45,223 nt of DNA from Candidatus Gastranaerophilales bacterium (GCA_944326015.1 CALVCJ010000007.1:1-45223), one strand, 5' to 3'; positions 22,103 to 31,022 are shown, counted from the first letter of the stretch. Made by a program: numbers and translations. The notes: generated by a model not told the origin, from the sequence alone.

Positions 22103-22411
22103 ATGTTAATGGGAAATGATTGTCATGATTGCAGCAAGTACAATCGCTTGGAAATGAAAAATGTGAATAAAGACATTCTTGCGTGGCTTGAAGATATTGT
22201 AGAAGAAAACAACAGCCGCATCGAAAGAAAGGAATGGAAAAGTAAATATAACAGCTATGTTGTATATGATTACGAACCTTTCTGTACCGACGGATTTGAA
22301 ATAAATTTGGTAATAACTTCATACAACGCGGCATATTTGAATTTTATCAAGTATTTGTACGACGAAAAAATAAGCACAATAGAATATTTAAACAGCTGCA
22401 TAGGCGTATAA
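22103..22411 (+). CDS. Hypothetical protein
   Basis: A 102-residue protein beginning MLMGNDCHDCSKYNRLEMKNVNKDI, with CxxC near the start and acidic/aromatic body (WKSKYNSYVVYDYEPFCTDGFEINLVITSYNAAYLNFIKYLYDE). No signal peptide. GTGGAG 9-10 nt before the ATG. It is followed by its own strong terminator. I do not recognise the family. Confidence 0.6.
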   Translation: MLMGNDCHDCSKYNRLEMKNVNKDILAWLEDIVEENNSRIERKEWKSKYNSYVVYDYEPFCTDGFEINLVITSYNAAYLNFIKYLYDEKISTIEYLNSCIGV

Positions 22412-22418
22412 ACAGTTG

Positions 22419-22446
22419 ACAGACCGGATAATTTCCGGTCTGTTTG
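22419..22446 (+). terminator. Intrinsic terminator
   Basis: ACAGACCGGA / TCCGGTCTGT with a TAATT loop (22419-22443) followed by TTTG-type sequence, 8 nt after the stop of the gene at 22103. Confidence 0.82.
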
Positions 22447-22457
22447 TGAATATAAAT

Positions 22458-22549
22458 AAAAACCATTTTTGTCATTCTGAATTAATTTCATAATTTCTGT
22501 CAGATCCTGAAACAAGTTAAGGATGACATAACATACAAAAATGGTTTTT
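22458..22549. repeat. Large inverted repeat enclosing a GTCATTCTGA-family copy
   Basis: A perfect 15-bp outer stem (AAAAACCATTTTTGT at 22458-22472, complement at 22535-22549) encloses GTCATTCTGAATT...GATCCTGAAACAAGTTAAGGATGAC. The T-run after the right arm makes it a plausible second terminator for the plus-strand gene and for the minus-strand zinc-ribbon gene. Confidence 0.55.
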
Positions 22550-22578
22550 TGTTTATAAAAATTTTCTATTCAATTGTT

Positions 22579-22872
22579 CTATTGTACAGTTTGTTCAGCG
22601 TTTTCCTGTTCTTTAACAAAGCAATCTTTGCAATAGACTTCTTTTCCCGCAATAGGTTTAAACGGAACCTGTGTTTGAGCACCGCATTTTGAGCAGACGG
22701 CTTCATACATTTTTCTGTGTCGTCTGTTGTTTTTTCTGCGAGCTTTTCTGCATTCCGGGCATCTTTTAGGTTTGTTGACCAAACCTTTTTCTGCGTAAAA
22801 TTCCTGTTCACCTGCAGTGAAGATGAATTCTGCGCCGCAATCTTCACATACAAGTTTTTCATCTTGGTACAT
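22579..22872 (-). CDS. Zinc-ribbon protein
   Basis: A 97-residue protein with two treble-clef/ribbon sites: CEDCGAEFIFTAGEQEFYAEKGL then KPKRCPECRKARRK (the 'probable zinc-ribbon' layout), and CSKCGAQTQVPFKP then VYCKDCF. The basic RKARRKNNRRHRK between them suggests nucleic-acid contact. The role is unknown; many bacteria of various phyla have one copy. AGGAGAAG precedes the ATG. Confidence 0.8.
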   Translation of the reverse strand: MYQDEKLVCEDCGAEFIFTAGEQEFYAEKGLVNKPKRCPECRKARRKNNRRHRKMYEAVCSKCGAQTQVPFKPIAGKEVYCKDCFVKEQENAEQTVQ

Positions 22873-22983
22873 TTTTCTTCTCCTGATTTAAATTGGTACT
22901 TTAAAGAAACCTTTTGCAAAATTCCTTTAATTCTTATAATTATACACTATTTTTGAAATTATGCAAGCATGCAGGAAGAAAAA

Positions 22984-24969
22984 TTATATACTTGTTGAAA
23001 GAGACGGGGCAATGCTAATAAAGTGACGAACCAGATCCGCATCCCACTGTGTTCCTGAACCTTCTTTTAAAATTTCGCAGGCTTTTTCAACACTCATTCC
23101 TTTTCTGTATGGTCTATCCGAAATTAAAGCGTGATATGTGTCTGCAACCGCTACAATTCGTGCTGCAAGCGGAATTTCATCACCTTTCAGATGTTGAGGA
23201 TAACCGCTTCCGTCAATGTGTTCATGGTGGTATTTTACAATAGGAATTAAATCACGCAATGCCTCATTTGGCTGTAAAACTTTTTCTGCTCCGATAACAG
23301 GATGTTGTTTCATAATTTCCCATTCTTCTCCTTCAAGTTTGCCGGGTTTTTTCAAAACATTTTCTGGAATGCCGATTTTCCCAACATCGTGAAGAAGTGC
23401 TCCGAGTTTAATCCTTTGAACTTCGTCTTCCGGAAGATTAATAGCCCGTGCTAGAGCTTCAGAATATCTGGAAACAGAAGTGGAGTGCCCTTTGGTATAA
23501 GGATCTTTTGCGTCAATTGCTCCCGCAAGCGAATTTGCAAGTTCCATCAGATGATTTTGGGATACTATCTGTTCATTATTAAATTTATGCAAAAGTTCTT
23601 CATTAAAATCAATTCCGAGTTGTGAATGGCGTTTTGCTACAACCTCAGCAAAAGAATTCAGGGCATCGTTATCCCAGAAGTTAAAGTCTGATGAACTTAT
23701 AATAGCAGACATGCCTTCTTTATAGCCTTTGGCCTGCGAAATATACATTGCCTGTTCTGCAAGGATTAAGAGTTTTTCCTGATCTCTGCTGCATTGCGGA
23801 TATGTTGCAATACCTACAGAAACCTTTACAGGGCCTACATCATCAACAAAACAGCAAGAAAGGCAATAAGTAATATATTCCGCGAGATATTTTGCATCAG
23901 ATGTATTTGTATCAGGAAGAATTATGGCAATTTCATCACCTCCATAGCGTCCTGCTTTATCAGTGCTTCTGATGTTTTGTTTAACCTTTTCTGCCAGAAG
24001 TTTTATTACTTCATCACCTTTAGCATGCCCCAGTTCTCTGTTAATTTTTGAAATATTATTTACATCAAGCATTATTATAGATAAATTTGTTTCATTATCT
24101 GTTGCACGTTTAAGTTCGGCTGAAAGGATTTCCTGAAAACCTCTGTGTGTGTATAAGCCGGTTAAAGTATCAGTATTTGCATATTTATTAGCCTGTTCAA
24201 GAAGTCCAATATTGTCCATGAATAAAGCGCAGTAATTTGCGATAAAGGAAAACAGTCCTGTATGGTTTTCCAGAGAATCTTTACCGATTATCATAATGCC
24301 TTTGCATCCACTTATTGAAATCATAGGTAAAATAAGAGATTCAGAATTTTGCAGATATGGTATATTCAAAAACTTATCATCATTTTTGAAGACAGGGATA
24401 TGTGAGGTAAAGCATTCAATTGCAGGATTTTCTGTATCTGAAAGAAAAAGTTTTGATGTATATGTACTACCCATAGAGTTAAAAAGTTTCAAATTCAGGC
24501 ATTTTGATTTTTCATGGAACACTCCAAATGCGGTATAAATACATCCCAGTTTTTCTGCAAACAAATCATGCAGATCTGCAAATAAATCCTGTATGTTTGT
24601 TTTATCCGAAAGAAGGCTGTTAAAACCGGATACTAGATCGGAATAATCAATTACCTTATGCGAACTTGCATAAGTATTATTCATATAGCCTGCATACATT
24701 CTGTTTGCGGTTTTGTTTGTATTGAAATTATTTATGCGTGCAACAATACTTGAAGTTTCTGGCTTTATGGGATTTGAAGCTTTTACATTAGCAGTATCTT
24801 CCCGTAACTTTTGAAGATTATCAACATATGTTTTGACAGGTGTATTTTTTACATCAGGTTTTCGCAGCGAATTTAGCTGTTTCGCTAGAGGATTTGAAAC
24901 AGGTTTGTCAACTTTGGGGGATTTTTTTGCCCTTACGCTTTTTTCTGTTTTTTCCTTATTTTCGTTCAA
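22984..24969 (-). CDS. GAF-GGDEF-HD-GYP cyclic-di-GMP signalling protein
   Basis: A 661-residue soluble protein. A charged, low-complexity N-terminus (1-~105) precedes a GAF-like sensor (~115-255), a GGDEF domain (~262-425; signature RYGGDEI at 341-347, Phe replaced by Ile) and an HD-GYP phosphodiesterase (~475-650; HDVGKIG with H527-D528, KQHPVIGAEKVL, HH at 581-582, GSGYP at 587-591). GGDEF domains make c-di-GMP and HD-GYP domains hydrolyse it; the HD-GYP motifs look complete. TTG at 24969 is used as start because AAGGGTG precedes it at proper distance and no nearby ATG fits. With the cyclase at 31175 it shows that c-di-GMP is used here. Confidence 0.93.
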   Translation of the reverse strand: MNENKEKTEKSVRAKKSPKVDKPVSNPLAKQLNSLRKPDVKNTPVKTYVDNLQKLREDTANVKASNPIKPETSSIVARINNFNTNKTANRMYAGYMNNTYASSHKVIDYSDLVSGFNSLLSDKTNIQDLFADLHDLFAEKLGCIYTAFGVFHEKSKCLNLKLFNSMGSTYTSKLFLSDTENPAIECFTSHIPVFKNDDKFLNIPYLQNSESLILPMISISGCKGIMIIGKDSLENHTGLFSFIANYCALFMDNIGLLEQANKYANTDTLTGLYTHRGFQEILSAELKRATDNETNLSIIMLDVNNISKINRELGHAKGDEVIKLLAEKVKQNIRSTDKAGRYGGDEIAIILPDTNTSDAKYLAEYITYCLSCCFVDDVGPVKVSVGIATYPQCSRDQEKLLILAEQAMYISQAKGYKEGMSAIISSSDFNFWDNDALNSFAEVVAKRHSQLGIDFNEELLHKFNNEQIVSQNHLMELANSLAGAIDAKDPYTKGHSTSVSRYSEALARAINLPEDEVQRIKLGALLHDVGKIGIPENVLKKPGKLEGEEWEIMKQHPVIGAEKVLQPNEALRDLIPIVKYHHEHIDGSGYPQHLKGDEIPLAARIVAVADTYHALISDRPYRKGMSVEKACEILKEGSGTQWDADLVRHFISIAPSLSTSI

Positions 24970-25132
24970 AACTTACACCCTTATTACACACATTTTTTAT
25001 AAAACAACTGACAAATTGTTTTTGCCTATTTTTGATTTTTGGTTTTACATTACTTAAACTATTTTATTATACTTTACCTGAAATTCAATACACCATTTAG
25101 ACGGCAAAAATACTGGTTTTTAAAACAATACA

Positions 25133-25193
25133 ATAAGAGTTAAATCAAAACTTTTACACAAAATATATACTACATATGTAGTATAACTCTTAT
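25133..25193. promoter_or_regulatory. Nested palindromes in the gap before the GGDEF-HD-GYP gene
   Basis: A perfect 20-nt palindrome, TATACTACATATGTAGTATA (25166-25185), lies inside a wider inverted repeat ATAAGAGTTA (25133-25142)/TAACTCTTAT (25184-25193). TTTTACACAAA occurs on either side (about 25152 and 25226). The gap 24970-25242 holds no gene. It could be a regulator site or the terminator region of the DUF262 gene. Confidence 0.4.
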
Positions 25194-25242
25194 ATGACGT
25201 TTTTTCAAGGATGAAGTTGTGACTTTTTACACAAATTAATAC

Positions 25243-26628
25243 TTAAATTAATTTTGTGCCTCTACTTCTGTTGCAGTGTCTATGTGTCAGACGTGCATTT
25301 TCCGGAATTGTAAAACCTCCTTTGGAAAAACAGTCAATATGATCCACCTCGGAATCATCAATATTGTGAATTTTATTTCCACAAATAGAGCAGGTAGGAT
25401 TTTGTTCAAACAGCTTTTGTTTTAATTCATATGAAAATGTACGAGGTTCATTGCGCGGAGTGCCGAGTATATTTTTTATGGTGTTCCCCCAGATGTCAAA
25501 CTTTTTTAACACGCTTGCAGCATTATTTGTACCACTTCCTGTTATTGAATTAATAAATTCATCATTATGTGTCTGCAGATTGAGCAATTCTTCTCTTAAA
25601 ATATCAAGATAAGGCATAACCTGATTTTTTTCATACATTGTAAACCAATACATGAGAATTAAATATAATCCCTGATTAATTTTTGTTTTTTCAAATCTGT
25701 AACATCCGCATTTCTCATCATAGCCAAAAACCCTGAAGGCTTCACCATCTTTAAACATAGTCTTTATCAAATCGGCAGATTTTTTAAATTTTTCTTCTTT
25801 TATATTTAAATCCTTATCGGTAATATTTCTGTTTCTATCCATATTGTTGTTTAAAAGTTGTTTCATATTCCCGCGGTACTGGTGGTAATCCATATCAAGA
25901 AACGTAAAAAATAACAGGATTAATTCTTCATTTAACATTCTTTTTTCGTAGTCAGGACGGTTAACAAGTTTTTTAAATGTCTCATTTTGAGCCAGCCTTT
26001 TTATGAACTCATTATACTTTCCTCTGTATAAGCAGTTTCTTAATTCCTGATTGTTAAGTTTTGTTATATTGGAATTAAGTCTGTTAAACATTTCAAATTT
26101 TATATCTTTATTAGTATTTGCTTCAATAACAATTACAGACAGCGGGCGTTTTTTTATTGTTTTCTGCATAATTTCATCCAGTTCTGCAAATTTTTTCCCT
26201 GATAAATTCTCAAGAACTCTTAACTTACTTAGTTTAAAGCCGGTTGTCAGTTCACCTGTCTGCGAGATAAATGTGTTATCCAAAAAATGGAATATGGATG
26301 CTAAGCGCTGCTGACCGTCAATAACCTCTCTTTTTCCGTTTTCTTCAGAAATAAAGATGGGAGGAATTGGCATATTTAACAGTATTGATTCAATAAGATT
26401 ACTAGCTTTTTTCTTGTCCCAGACAAATCTTCTCTGGTAGTCCGGCTGAAGAATTAAGTCGTTGCTTTTATAATCAAGATAAAGTGATTCTATGTTAGGA
26501 GTTTCCGGGTGATAATGAATTTTGGCATTCTGATCAACATTTTCGAGTTTGTCGTCGTCTTCGTGCCACATTTCATTTTGTTCTTTTTCAAATTCTAAAT
26601 CTTTAATTTGTTCATCAAAATTGTTCAT
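25243..26628 (-). CDS. DUF262-HNH endonuclease (GmrSD-like)
   Basis: Using ATG 26628 (AAAGGAAA before it; the frame is open further only from a TTG) the product has 461 residues. The N-terminal DUF262 domain shows LQPDYQRRFVWDKKKASNLI, EVIDGQQRLASIFHFL (DGQQR motif) and NNQELRNC. A helical middle part is followed by a C-terminal HNH nuclease with zinc Cys: CSICGNKI...SEVDHIDCFSKGGFTIPENARLTHRHCN. In GmrSD systems the DUF262 part hydrolyses NTPs and the HNH part cuts modified phage DNA. A single-gene type IV restriction-like defence is a reasonable inference. TATAAT lies about 10 nt before the ribosome site. Confidence 0.87.
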   Translation of the reverse strand: MNNFDEQIKDLEFEKEQNEMWHEDDDKLENVDQNAKIHYHPETPNIESLYLDYKSNDLILQPDYQRRFVWDKKKASNLIESILLNMPIPPIFISEENGKREVIDGQQRLASIFHFLDNTFISQTGELTTGFKLSKLRVLENLSGKKFAELDEIMQKTIKKRPLSVIVIEANTNKDIKFEMFNRLNSNITKLNNQELRNCLYRGKYNEFIKRLAQNETFKKLVNRPDYEKRMLNEELILLFFTFLDMDYHQYRGNMKQLLNNNMDRNRNITDKDLNIKEEKFKKSADLIKTMFKDGEAFRVFGYDEKCGCYRFEKTKINQGLYLILMYWFTMYEKNQVMPYLDILREELLNLQTHNDEFINSITGSGTNNAASVLKKFDIWGNTIKNILGTPRNEPRTFSYELKQKLFEQNPTCSICGNKIHNIDDSEVDHIDCFSKGGFTIPENARLTHRHCNRSRGTKLI

Positions 26629-26665
26629 TGTTTTCCTTTCATTATTATAATGTATCAAAATCTTT

Positions 26666-27391
26666 TTACCTGAACATCACTCCAGGCACTCCGAGGGTTG
26701 GTCTTGATCTCAACTGACGGTATACTCTAGCGCTATATGGTAATTCTTCATACATGCTTAATTCATCAGGGAAGGGGGCGACTTTCATACCGGTATATGT
26801 TTCTATAATTTTTTTGTCATATTCTTCTATGCCTGATGTTTCTGCAATTTGGACGTTTGTTATTGTACCGTCTTTCAAAATTGTACATTTAATAACGGGC
26901 TCCTGAGGAATATAACTGTAAACTGTCGGAATACGGTCAAATATATATTTACCTACTTCTGACATATATTTTTTGTAAGCTTCTTGAGTTTGTGCGGAAG
27001 GTTCAACAGGCATTATAGACATTCTTGCTGACCTGTACTTCTCCACTTTATGCTGAAAACCGCTTGTCATTGTGATATCCGAGAGATTAATTTCTTTCGG
27101 AAACGGTTTGAATGGAGCTGATTTTTGTACAGCTTCTATTACTGCTTTGTCAAAACCTGTTCCGCTCTCCTGTTCAAGCTTTATATCAGTAACGCTTCCG
27201 TCAGGATGGATTTTATATGTCACAGCAGAAGTTGCGTTTTCTGTTCCGGTGTAATGTAGATTGCTTTTTATAATATTTTGGACTTCCTGTCCGTATTTAT
27301 TTACAAATGCGTTAATATCAACTTCTGCTGACAGTACTGTATTACATGTTATTAACAATAATCCGAAAATAAATAATATTTTTTTTATCAT
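26666..27391 (-). CDS. Secreted TonB C-terminal-domain-like protein
   Basis: 241 residues with a cleavable signal peptide (MIKKILFIFGLLLITCNTVLSA) and two TonB-C-like repeats. Each has the beta-alpha-beta signature: YKIHPDGSVTDIKLEQESGTGFDKAVIEAVQKSAPFKPFP and CTILKDGTITNVQIAETSGIEEYDKKIIETYTGMKVAPFP. Ordinary TonB has an N-terminal membrane anchor and proline-rich spanner; here the domain is released into the periplasm, so it is not a standard energy transducer. It follows the larger relative at 27408 by 16 nt in an operon. Confidence 0.75.
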   Translation of the reverse strand: MIKKILFIFGLLLITCNTVLSAEVDINAFVNKYGQEVQNIIKSNLHYTGTENATSAVTYKIHPDGSVTDIKLEQESGTGFDKAVIEAVQKSAPFKPFPKEINLSDITMTSGFQHKVEKYRSARMSIMPVEPSAQTQEAYKKYMSEVGKYIFDRIPTVYSYIPQEPVIKCTILKDGTITNVQIAETSGIEEYDKKIIETYTGMKVAPFPDELSMYEELPYSARVYRQLRSRPTLGVPGVMFR

Positions 27392-27407
27392 TTTAACTCC
27401 TTTTAAA

Positions 27408-28970
27408 CTATATTGCTATCATATATAAAATAGAAGCACCTATTGACATTGCATTCATTAGAATATTTAGAAATGTCTGATTTTCAGGGTCATAGAGGTC
27501 TACGAGAATGTCAAGTTCCTCTGCATCTATGTTGGCTGGGAATTCAGGAAACGTAAGTCTTTTTAATTTGTCTTCAACACTTTTTTCCTGAACTACTTTG
27601 TTATTGTAATCAAGAAGTGTGAATTGTTTTATTCTCCCGTCTTTTTTAATCGTAAAATAGACTTTTGAAGTTTTATTATACTTCATTCCAACATGTGAAA
27701 GACTGCCTAATGTATAAGATGAAACGGTTTTTGCGTATTTTGCATAATTTTGTCTAAGATATTTATTCAAATTAAAAATTTCCAATTCAAATACGAATTT
27801 ATCTGTCGGGCTTTTGGTATATGGCTCATATGAATTATATTTTATGGCCTTAATTGTATCATTATCAATCTGCTGGGAGCCTGATGATTTAATTAGTGTA
27901 ACTTCTTCGACTTGTCCGTCTTTGTTCATCAAAATAAGACATCTGAGAGGTTTCAGCGATAATGTATTTATTGTCGGAACTGTTTCTATTAAGGTAGGAT
28001 CTATTTTTTTCCGGTAGTAATTGGCGATGTTTCTTACAGGAGTGTTAGTTTTAAATAAGATATTTACTGTGTCGCCTTTTAGGTTCCCTGAATATGGAGC
28101 TACTCTGATTTTTTTCAGTTCTGATGCAAGTATGGGAGAATTAATTAAGTCATAGTCATTATATATTTTTACATCTTTCACGGCGCCTGCCTTGTCAAAT
28201 GTAAAATAAACAGGTTTATCCGTAAAATAACCTATTTGTTTATCAATTTCTTCAGATACTTGCTTCACGTAATTTTTATATTCTTCCCGCACTTCCTCGG
28301 ATGCAGGCTCTATATCTATAATTAGAGAATAGTAACCGTTCTTTAATACATCTGCCGGAGGCATCTCGACTGTTTTTTCAAGAAAATAGTTACATATTTT
28401 GTCATCATAAGTTTTATCACCTGATGATTGAAGAAGTCTTATTTTCTTAATTTTTCCGATACTTGAAATATTCAACTCCAGTATTGCATCACCAAGCCCT
28501 ATATAATCTTCATGAGGGGAGAGATTTATCTCTTTATTTATTTGTTTTATAAGCTTACTGTAATACTGTGAATTTTTATCTCCCTGTTTTCTTACGGGTA
28601 CTGCATAATTTCTGCTTACAATATCTGTTGTAATCCTGCCGTTTTGGACTATAAGATTTGCAATATATCTGAGTTTCGGCTTTGTAAAATTCTCCGGATA
28701 TTTTTCAAGTGATTTTAATGTACTGTCAATCACCTCTGCAAGTTCTTTATTGTCATAACTTATTATCTTATATGAATTTAAACTATTATTTAGCTTTATC
28801 TCAAAATAAACCTGAACTGTTCCGGAAAGTTCAGAGTTATTTTGCAAAGATTTATTGATGCTTTGAGTATAATTCGAAACAATCTTCTTTTCTCCGTCTG
28901 ACAGTTCAGCGCTGTAAACTCCGGAAGAGAATAACAACATTATTCCTAAAATAATAAACCATTTTTTCAT
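27408..28970 (-). CDS. Large secreted protein with several TonB-C-like repeats
   Basis: 520 residues with signal peptide (MKKWFIILGIMLLFSSGVYSA). At least four TonB-C-like units are visible by the pattern 'xIxxxGxIKxxxLLxSSGDxxxDxxIxxxxxxTxxMPP': about residues 150-210 (SSIGKIKKIRLLQSSGDKTY), 240-300, 345-400 (MNKDGQVEEVTLIKSSGSQQ) and 430-490 (IKKDGRIKQFTLLDYNNK). It ends with a hydrophobic stretch (FLNILMNAMSIGASILYMIAI) that may anchor it to a membrane. GAGGG precedes the ATG. It is paralogous to its operon partner at 26666. A periplasmic scaffold role is possible; no function is known. Confidence 0.68.
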   Translation of the reverse strand: MKKWFIILGIMLLFSSGVYSAELSDGEKKIVSNYTQSINKSLQNNSELSGTVQVYFEIKLNNSLNSYKIISYDNKELAEVIDSTLKSLEKYPENFTKPKLRYIANLIVQNGRITTDIVSRNYAVPVRKQGDKNSQYYSKLIKQINKEINLSPHEDYIGLGDAILELNISSIGKIKKIRLLQSSGDKTYDDKICNYFLEKTVEMPPADVLKNGYYSLIIDIEPASEEVREEYKNYVKQVSEEIDKQIGYFTDKPVYFTFDKAGAVKDVKIYNDYDLINSPILASELKKIRVAPYSGNLKGDTVNILFKTNTPVRNIANYYRKKIDPTLIETVPTINTLSLKPLRCLILMNKDGQVEEVTLIKSSGSQQIDNDTIKAIKYNSYEPYTKSPTDKFVFELEIFNLNKYLRQNYAKYAKTVSSYTLGSLSHVGMKYNKTSKVYFTIKKDGRIKQFTLLDYNNKVVQEKSVEDKLKRLTFPEFPANIDAEELDILVDLYDPENQTFLNILMNAMSIGASILYMIAI

Positions 28971-29026
28971 ACATCAACCCTCTTTTTTATATTAAAGCAA
29001 ATTTTGATTAAAAGAAAAAATATTCT

Positions 29027-30427
29027 TTACTTAAATCTTCTCATCATTTTCATTGCTTTATTTATGGCATGTTTGCCCATTTTCCCGCCGAGTGCGTTCA
29101 TGTTTGGCATCCCGCCCATTTTCCCGAACATGCTTTTCATATCGGTCATCCCCTTCATCATTGCACGCATAGCATCAAACTGTTTTATGTACGTATTTAT
29201 TTCCGCTAAATCCATTCCGCAGCCTTTTGCAATACGTTTTTTACGGCTTGTATTGATTAAATCCGGATTTGCACGTTCCTCAGGCGTCATGCTTGATATG
29301 AAAACTTCCATTTTCTTAAATTGTTTTTCACCTTCATGTGAAATTTTATCTCTGTCATCTTTTCCTATATTTAAACCAAGCATGCCCAGCATATTACCCA
29401 TTGAACCAAATGCCTGCATTTGTTTTTGCATTTTCAAAAAGTCATTGTAAGAAAAATTGTTCTTCGTCATTTTTTCTTCAAGTTCACGTGCTTGCTTTTC
29501 GTCAAAAACTTCCTGTGCACGTTCAACAAGAGAAACAATATCGCCCATTCCTAATATACGTGTTGCCATACGTTCGGGATAAAAATCTTCCAGTGCGTTA
29601 AGCTTTTCGCCGGTTCCGGTTAATTTAATGGGTTTTCCGGTACAGTATACTATACTTAAAGCGGCTCCTCCGCGGCTGTCGCCGTCAAGTTTTGTCAGAA
29701 CAAGACCTGTTAAACCAAGTTGTGCATCAAAGTTCTCCGCAACATTAACAGCTTCCTGACCTGTCATTGCATCAATTACAAGCAGTTTTTCCGCAGGGTG
29801 AAAAATTCTGTCAATTAAAAGCAGTTCAGCCATCATATCTGTATCAATCTGCAGACGACCGGCTGTATCAAGGATTAATGTATTAAATCCGTTTTGATTT
29901 GCATAATCAATTGCTCCGCGTACAATAGCTTGAACATCTTTGCAATAAGGAATTGTAAAAACTTCATTTTCAATTTCCCTGCCTAAAGTCTGTAATTGGG
30001 AAATCGCAGCGGGTCTATAAATGTCACATGCGACAAGAAGCGGTTTTCGTCCTTTTTTTTTCAGTTTAACGGCAAGTTTAGCACAAGATGTGGTTTTGCC
30101 GGATCCCTGAAGTCCGAGCATCATAATTAAATTAGGATTACCGGAAAAATTAAGCGGTTTTTGCTCTGTTCCAAGGAGATTTACAAGTTCGTCATGAACA
30201 ATTTTTATTAGCTGCTGTGAAGGATCAACACCATCAAGCACCTTTTCTCCTTCTGCCTTATCCTTTATTGAAGAAATAAAAGACTTTACAACGCGTAAAT
30301 TGACATCAGCATCAAGAAGAGCACGTCTAATTTCACGCAATGCCTCCTGCATATTATCCTGCGTGAGCTCTTTCCCGCTTGTTTTACTGATGATTTCCCG
30401 TAATTTTTCGCTTAAACTGTCAAACAT
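29027..30427 (-). CDS. ffh: Signal recognition particle protein (SRP54)
   Basis: The GTPase that, with SRP RNA, binds signal sequences of nascent membrane proteins and hands them to FtsY. 466 residues. N-domain helices (1-85), G-domain with GLQGSGKTTSCAKLA, DTAGRLQIDTDMM, TKLDGDSRGGAALS and GTGEKL, then a methionine-rich M domain (from ~305) ending NALGGKMGKHAINKAMKMMRR. The extended -10 TG-A-TATAAT (30434-30439 for the hexamer) ends 6 nt before the ATG and there is no Shine-Dalgarno, so it is probably leaderless. No SRP RNA gene was seen in the window. Confidence 0.97.
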   Translation of the reverse strand: MFDSLSEKLREIISKTSGKELTQDNMQEALREIRRALLDADVNLRVVKSFISSIKDKAEGEKVLDGVDPSQQLIKIVHDELVNLLGTEQKPLNFSGNPNLIMMLGLQGSGKTTSCAKLAVKLKKKGRKPLLVACDIYRPAAISQLQTLGREIENEVFTIPYCKDVQAIVRGAIDYANQNGFNTLILDTAGRLQIDTDMMAELLLIDRIFHPAEKLLVIDAMTGQEAVNVAENFDAQLGLTGLVLTKLDGDSRGGAALSIVYCTGKPIKLTGTGEKLNALEDFYPERMATRILGMGDIVSLVERAQEVFDEKQARELEEKMTKNNFSYNDFLKMQKQMQAFGSMGNMLGMLGLNIGKDDRDKISHEGEKQFKKMEVFISSMTPEERANPDLINTSRKKRIAKGCGMDLAEINTYIKQFDAMRAMMKGMTDMKSMFGKMGGMPNMNALGGKMGKHAINKAMKMMRRFK

Positions 30428-30433
30428 AATTGA

Positions 30434-30442
30434 ATTATATCA
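30434..30442 (-). promoter_or_regulatory. Extended -10 promoter of ffh
   Basis: TG-A-TATAAT on the minus strand with no good -35; spacing to ATG is 6 nt, as in hisS, lptF/G, gph-like and XRE (354) genes. It lies in the 19-nt gap after, and slightly within, the upstream gene's end region. Confidence 0.55.
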
Positions 30443-30446
30443 CAAA

Positions 30447-30776
30447 CTAATCTTCAATATTATCATAATTCATATTAGTTTTAACTTCATCGTCTTTGTG
30501 TTTGTCTTTATATTTTTCGTAGAGAATTAATGCAGGAACTGAAATCGGGAAAGTTAGAATTGTAACAACACCCATTAAGCCTCTTTTAAATCCAGGTTTA
30601 TCAGGGTTTGTATTTTCAGGAGCCAGCAAATCAAAACCGTAATCATCTCCTACGCCAAAGTTGATATTGTCTGAGATTGGCTGGGTTATATTATCTGCGT
30701 TATTTTGCAAAAAAGATTTTGTACTATCAGCTAAAAATCTTCTAACATTTACTGGAGTTATAGGTTGTAATCGCAT
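30447..30776 (-). CDS. Hypothetical small membrane protein
   Basis: 109 residues. A polar N-terminal half (MRLQPITPVNVRRFLADSTKSFLQ), one membrane helix (RGLMGVVTILTFPISVPALILYEKY, residues ~65-89) and a charged tail (KDKHKDDEVKTNMNY). AAGGA precedes the ATG. It lies immediately upstream of ffh on the same strand. No family recognised. Confidence 0.6.
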   Translation of the reverse strand: MRLQPITPVNVRRFLADSTKSFLQNNADNITQPISDNINFGVGDDYGFDLLAPENTNPDKPGFKRGLMGVVTILTFPISVPALILYEKYKDKHKDDEVKTNMNYDNIED

Positions 30777-30944
30777 TCTTGATCCTTAATTTTTATACTA
30801 TCAGCATGCATTATAAGTCGAAAAATATTTATTTATGCTACCTTTATAGAAAAATTTTTACATTATTTTACAAAAATAATTTTTTACTAAAAAACATCAT
30901 TCATTTTTATGATTTCATTTATTGTCTGCTCTGATAATATATAA

Positions 30945-31022
30945 CCATACTCCTTAGAGAACTAAGATACACATATCCCTAATCAACAGCTATGCACTTC
31001 AAATTGTACATAGCTTTTTTTT
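30945..31022 (+). ncRNA. Candidate small RNA ending in an intrinsic terminator
   Basis: In the 398-nt gap 30777-31174, which has no gene, lie a hairpin CTTAG-AGAA-CTAAG (30953-30966), an unpaired stretch (CACATATCCCTAATCAAC) and a terminator AGCTATG...CATAGCT followed by eight T (30988-31022). The GATAAT at 30933-30938 could be a -10. No gene on the plus strand upstream needs this terminator, which is why a short transcript is suspected. The rest of the gap (31023-31174) shows only a small inverted repeat TTTATTAT/ATAATAAA near 31076. Confidence 0.35.

Noticed and set aside
22566..22919. 117-residue minus-strand frame over the zinc-ribbon gene
   Set aside because: Shifted frame of the real zinc-ribbon gene, without conserved pattern.
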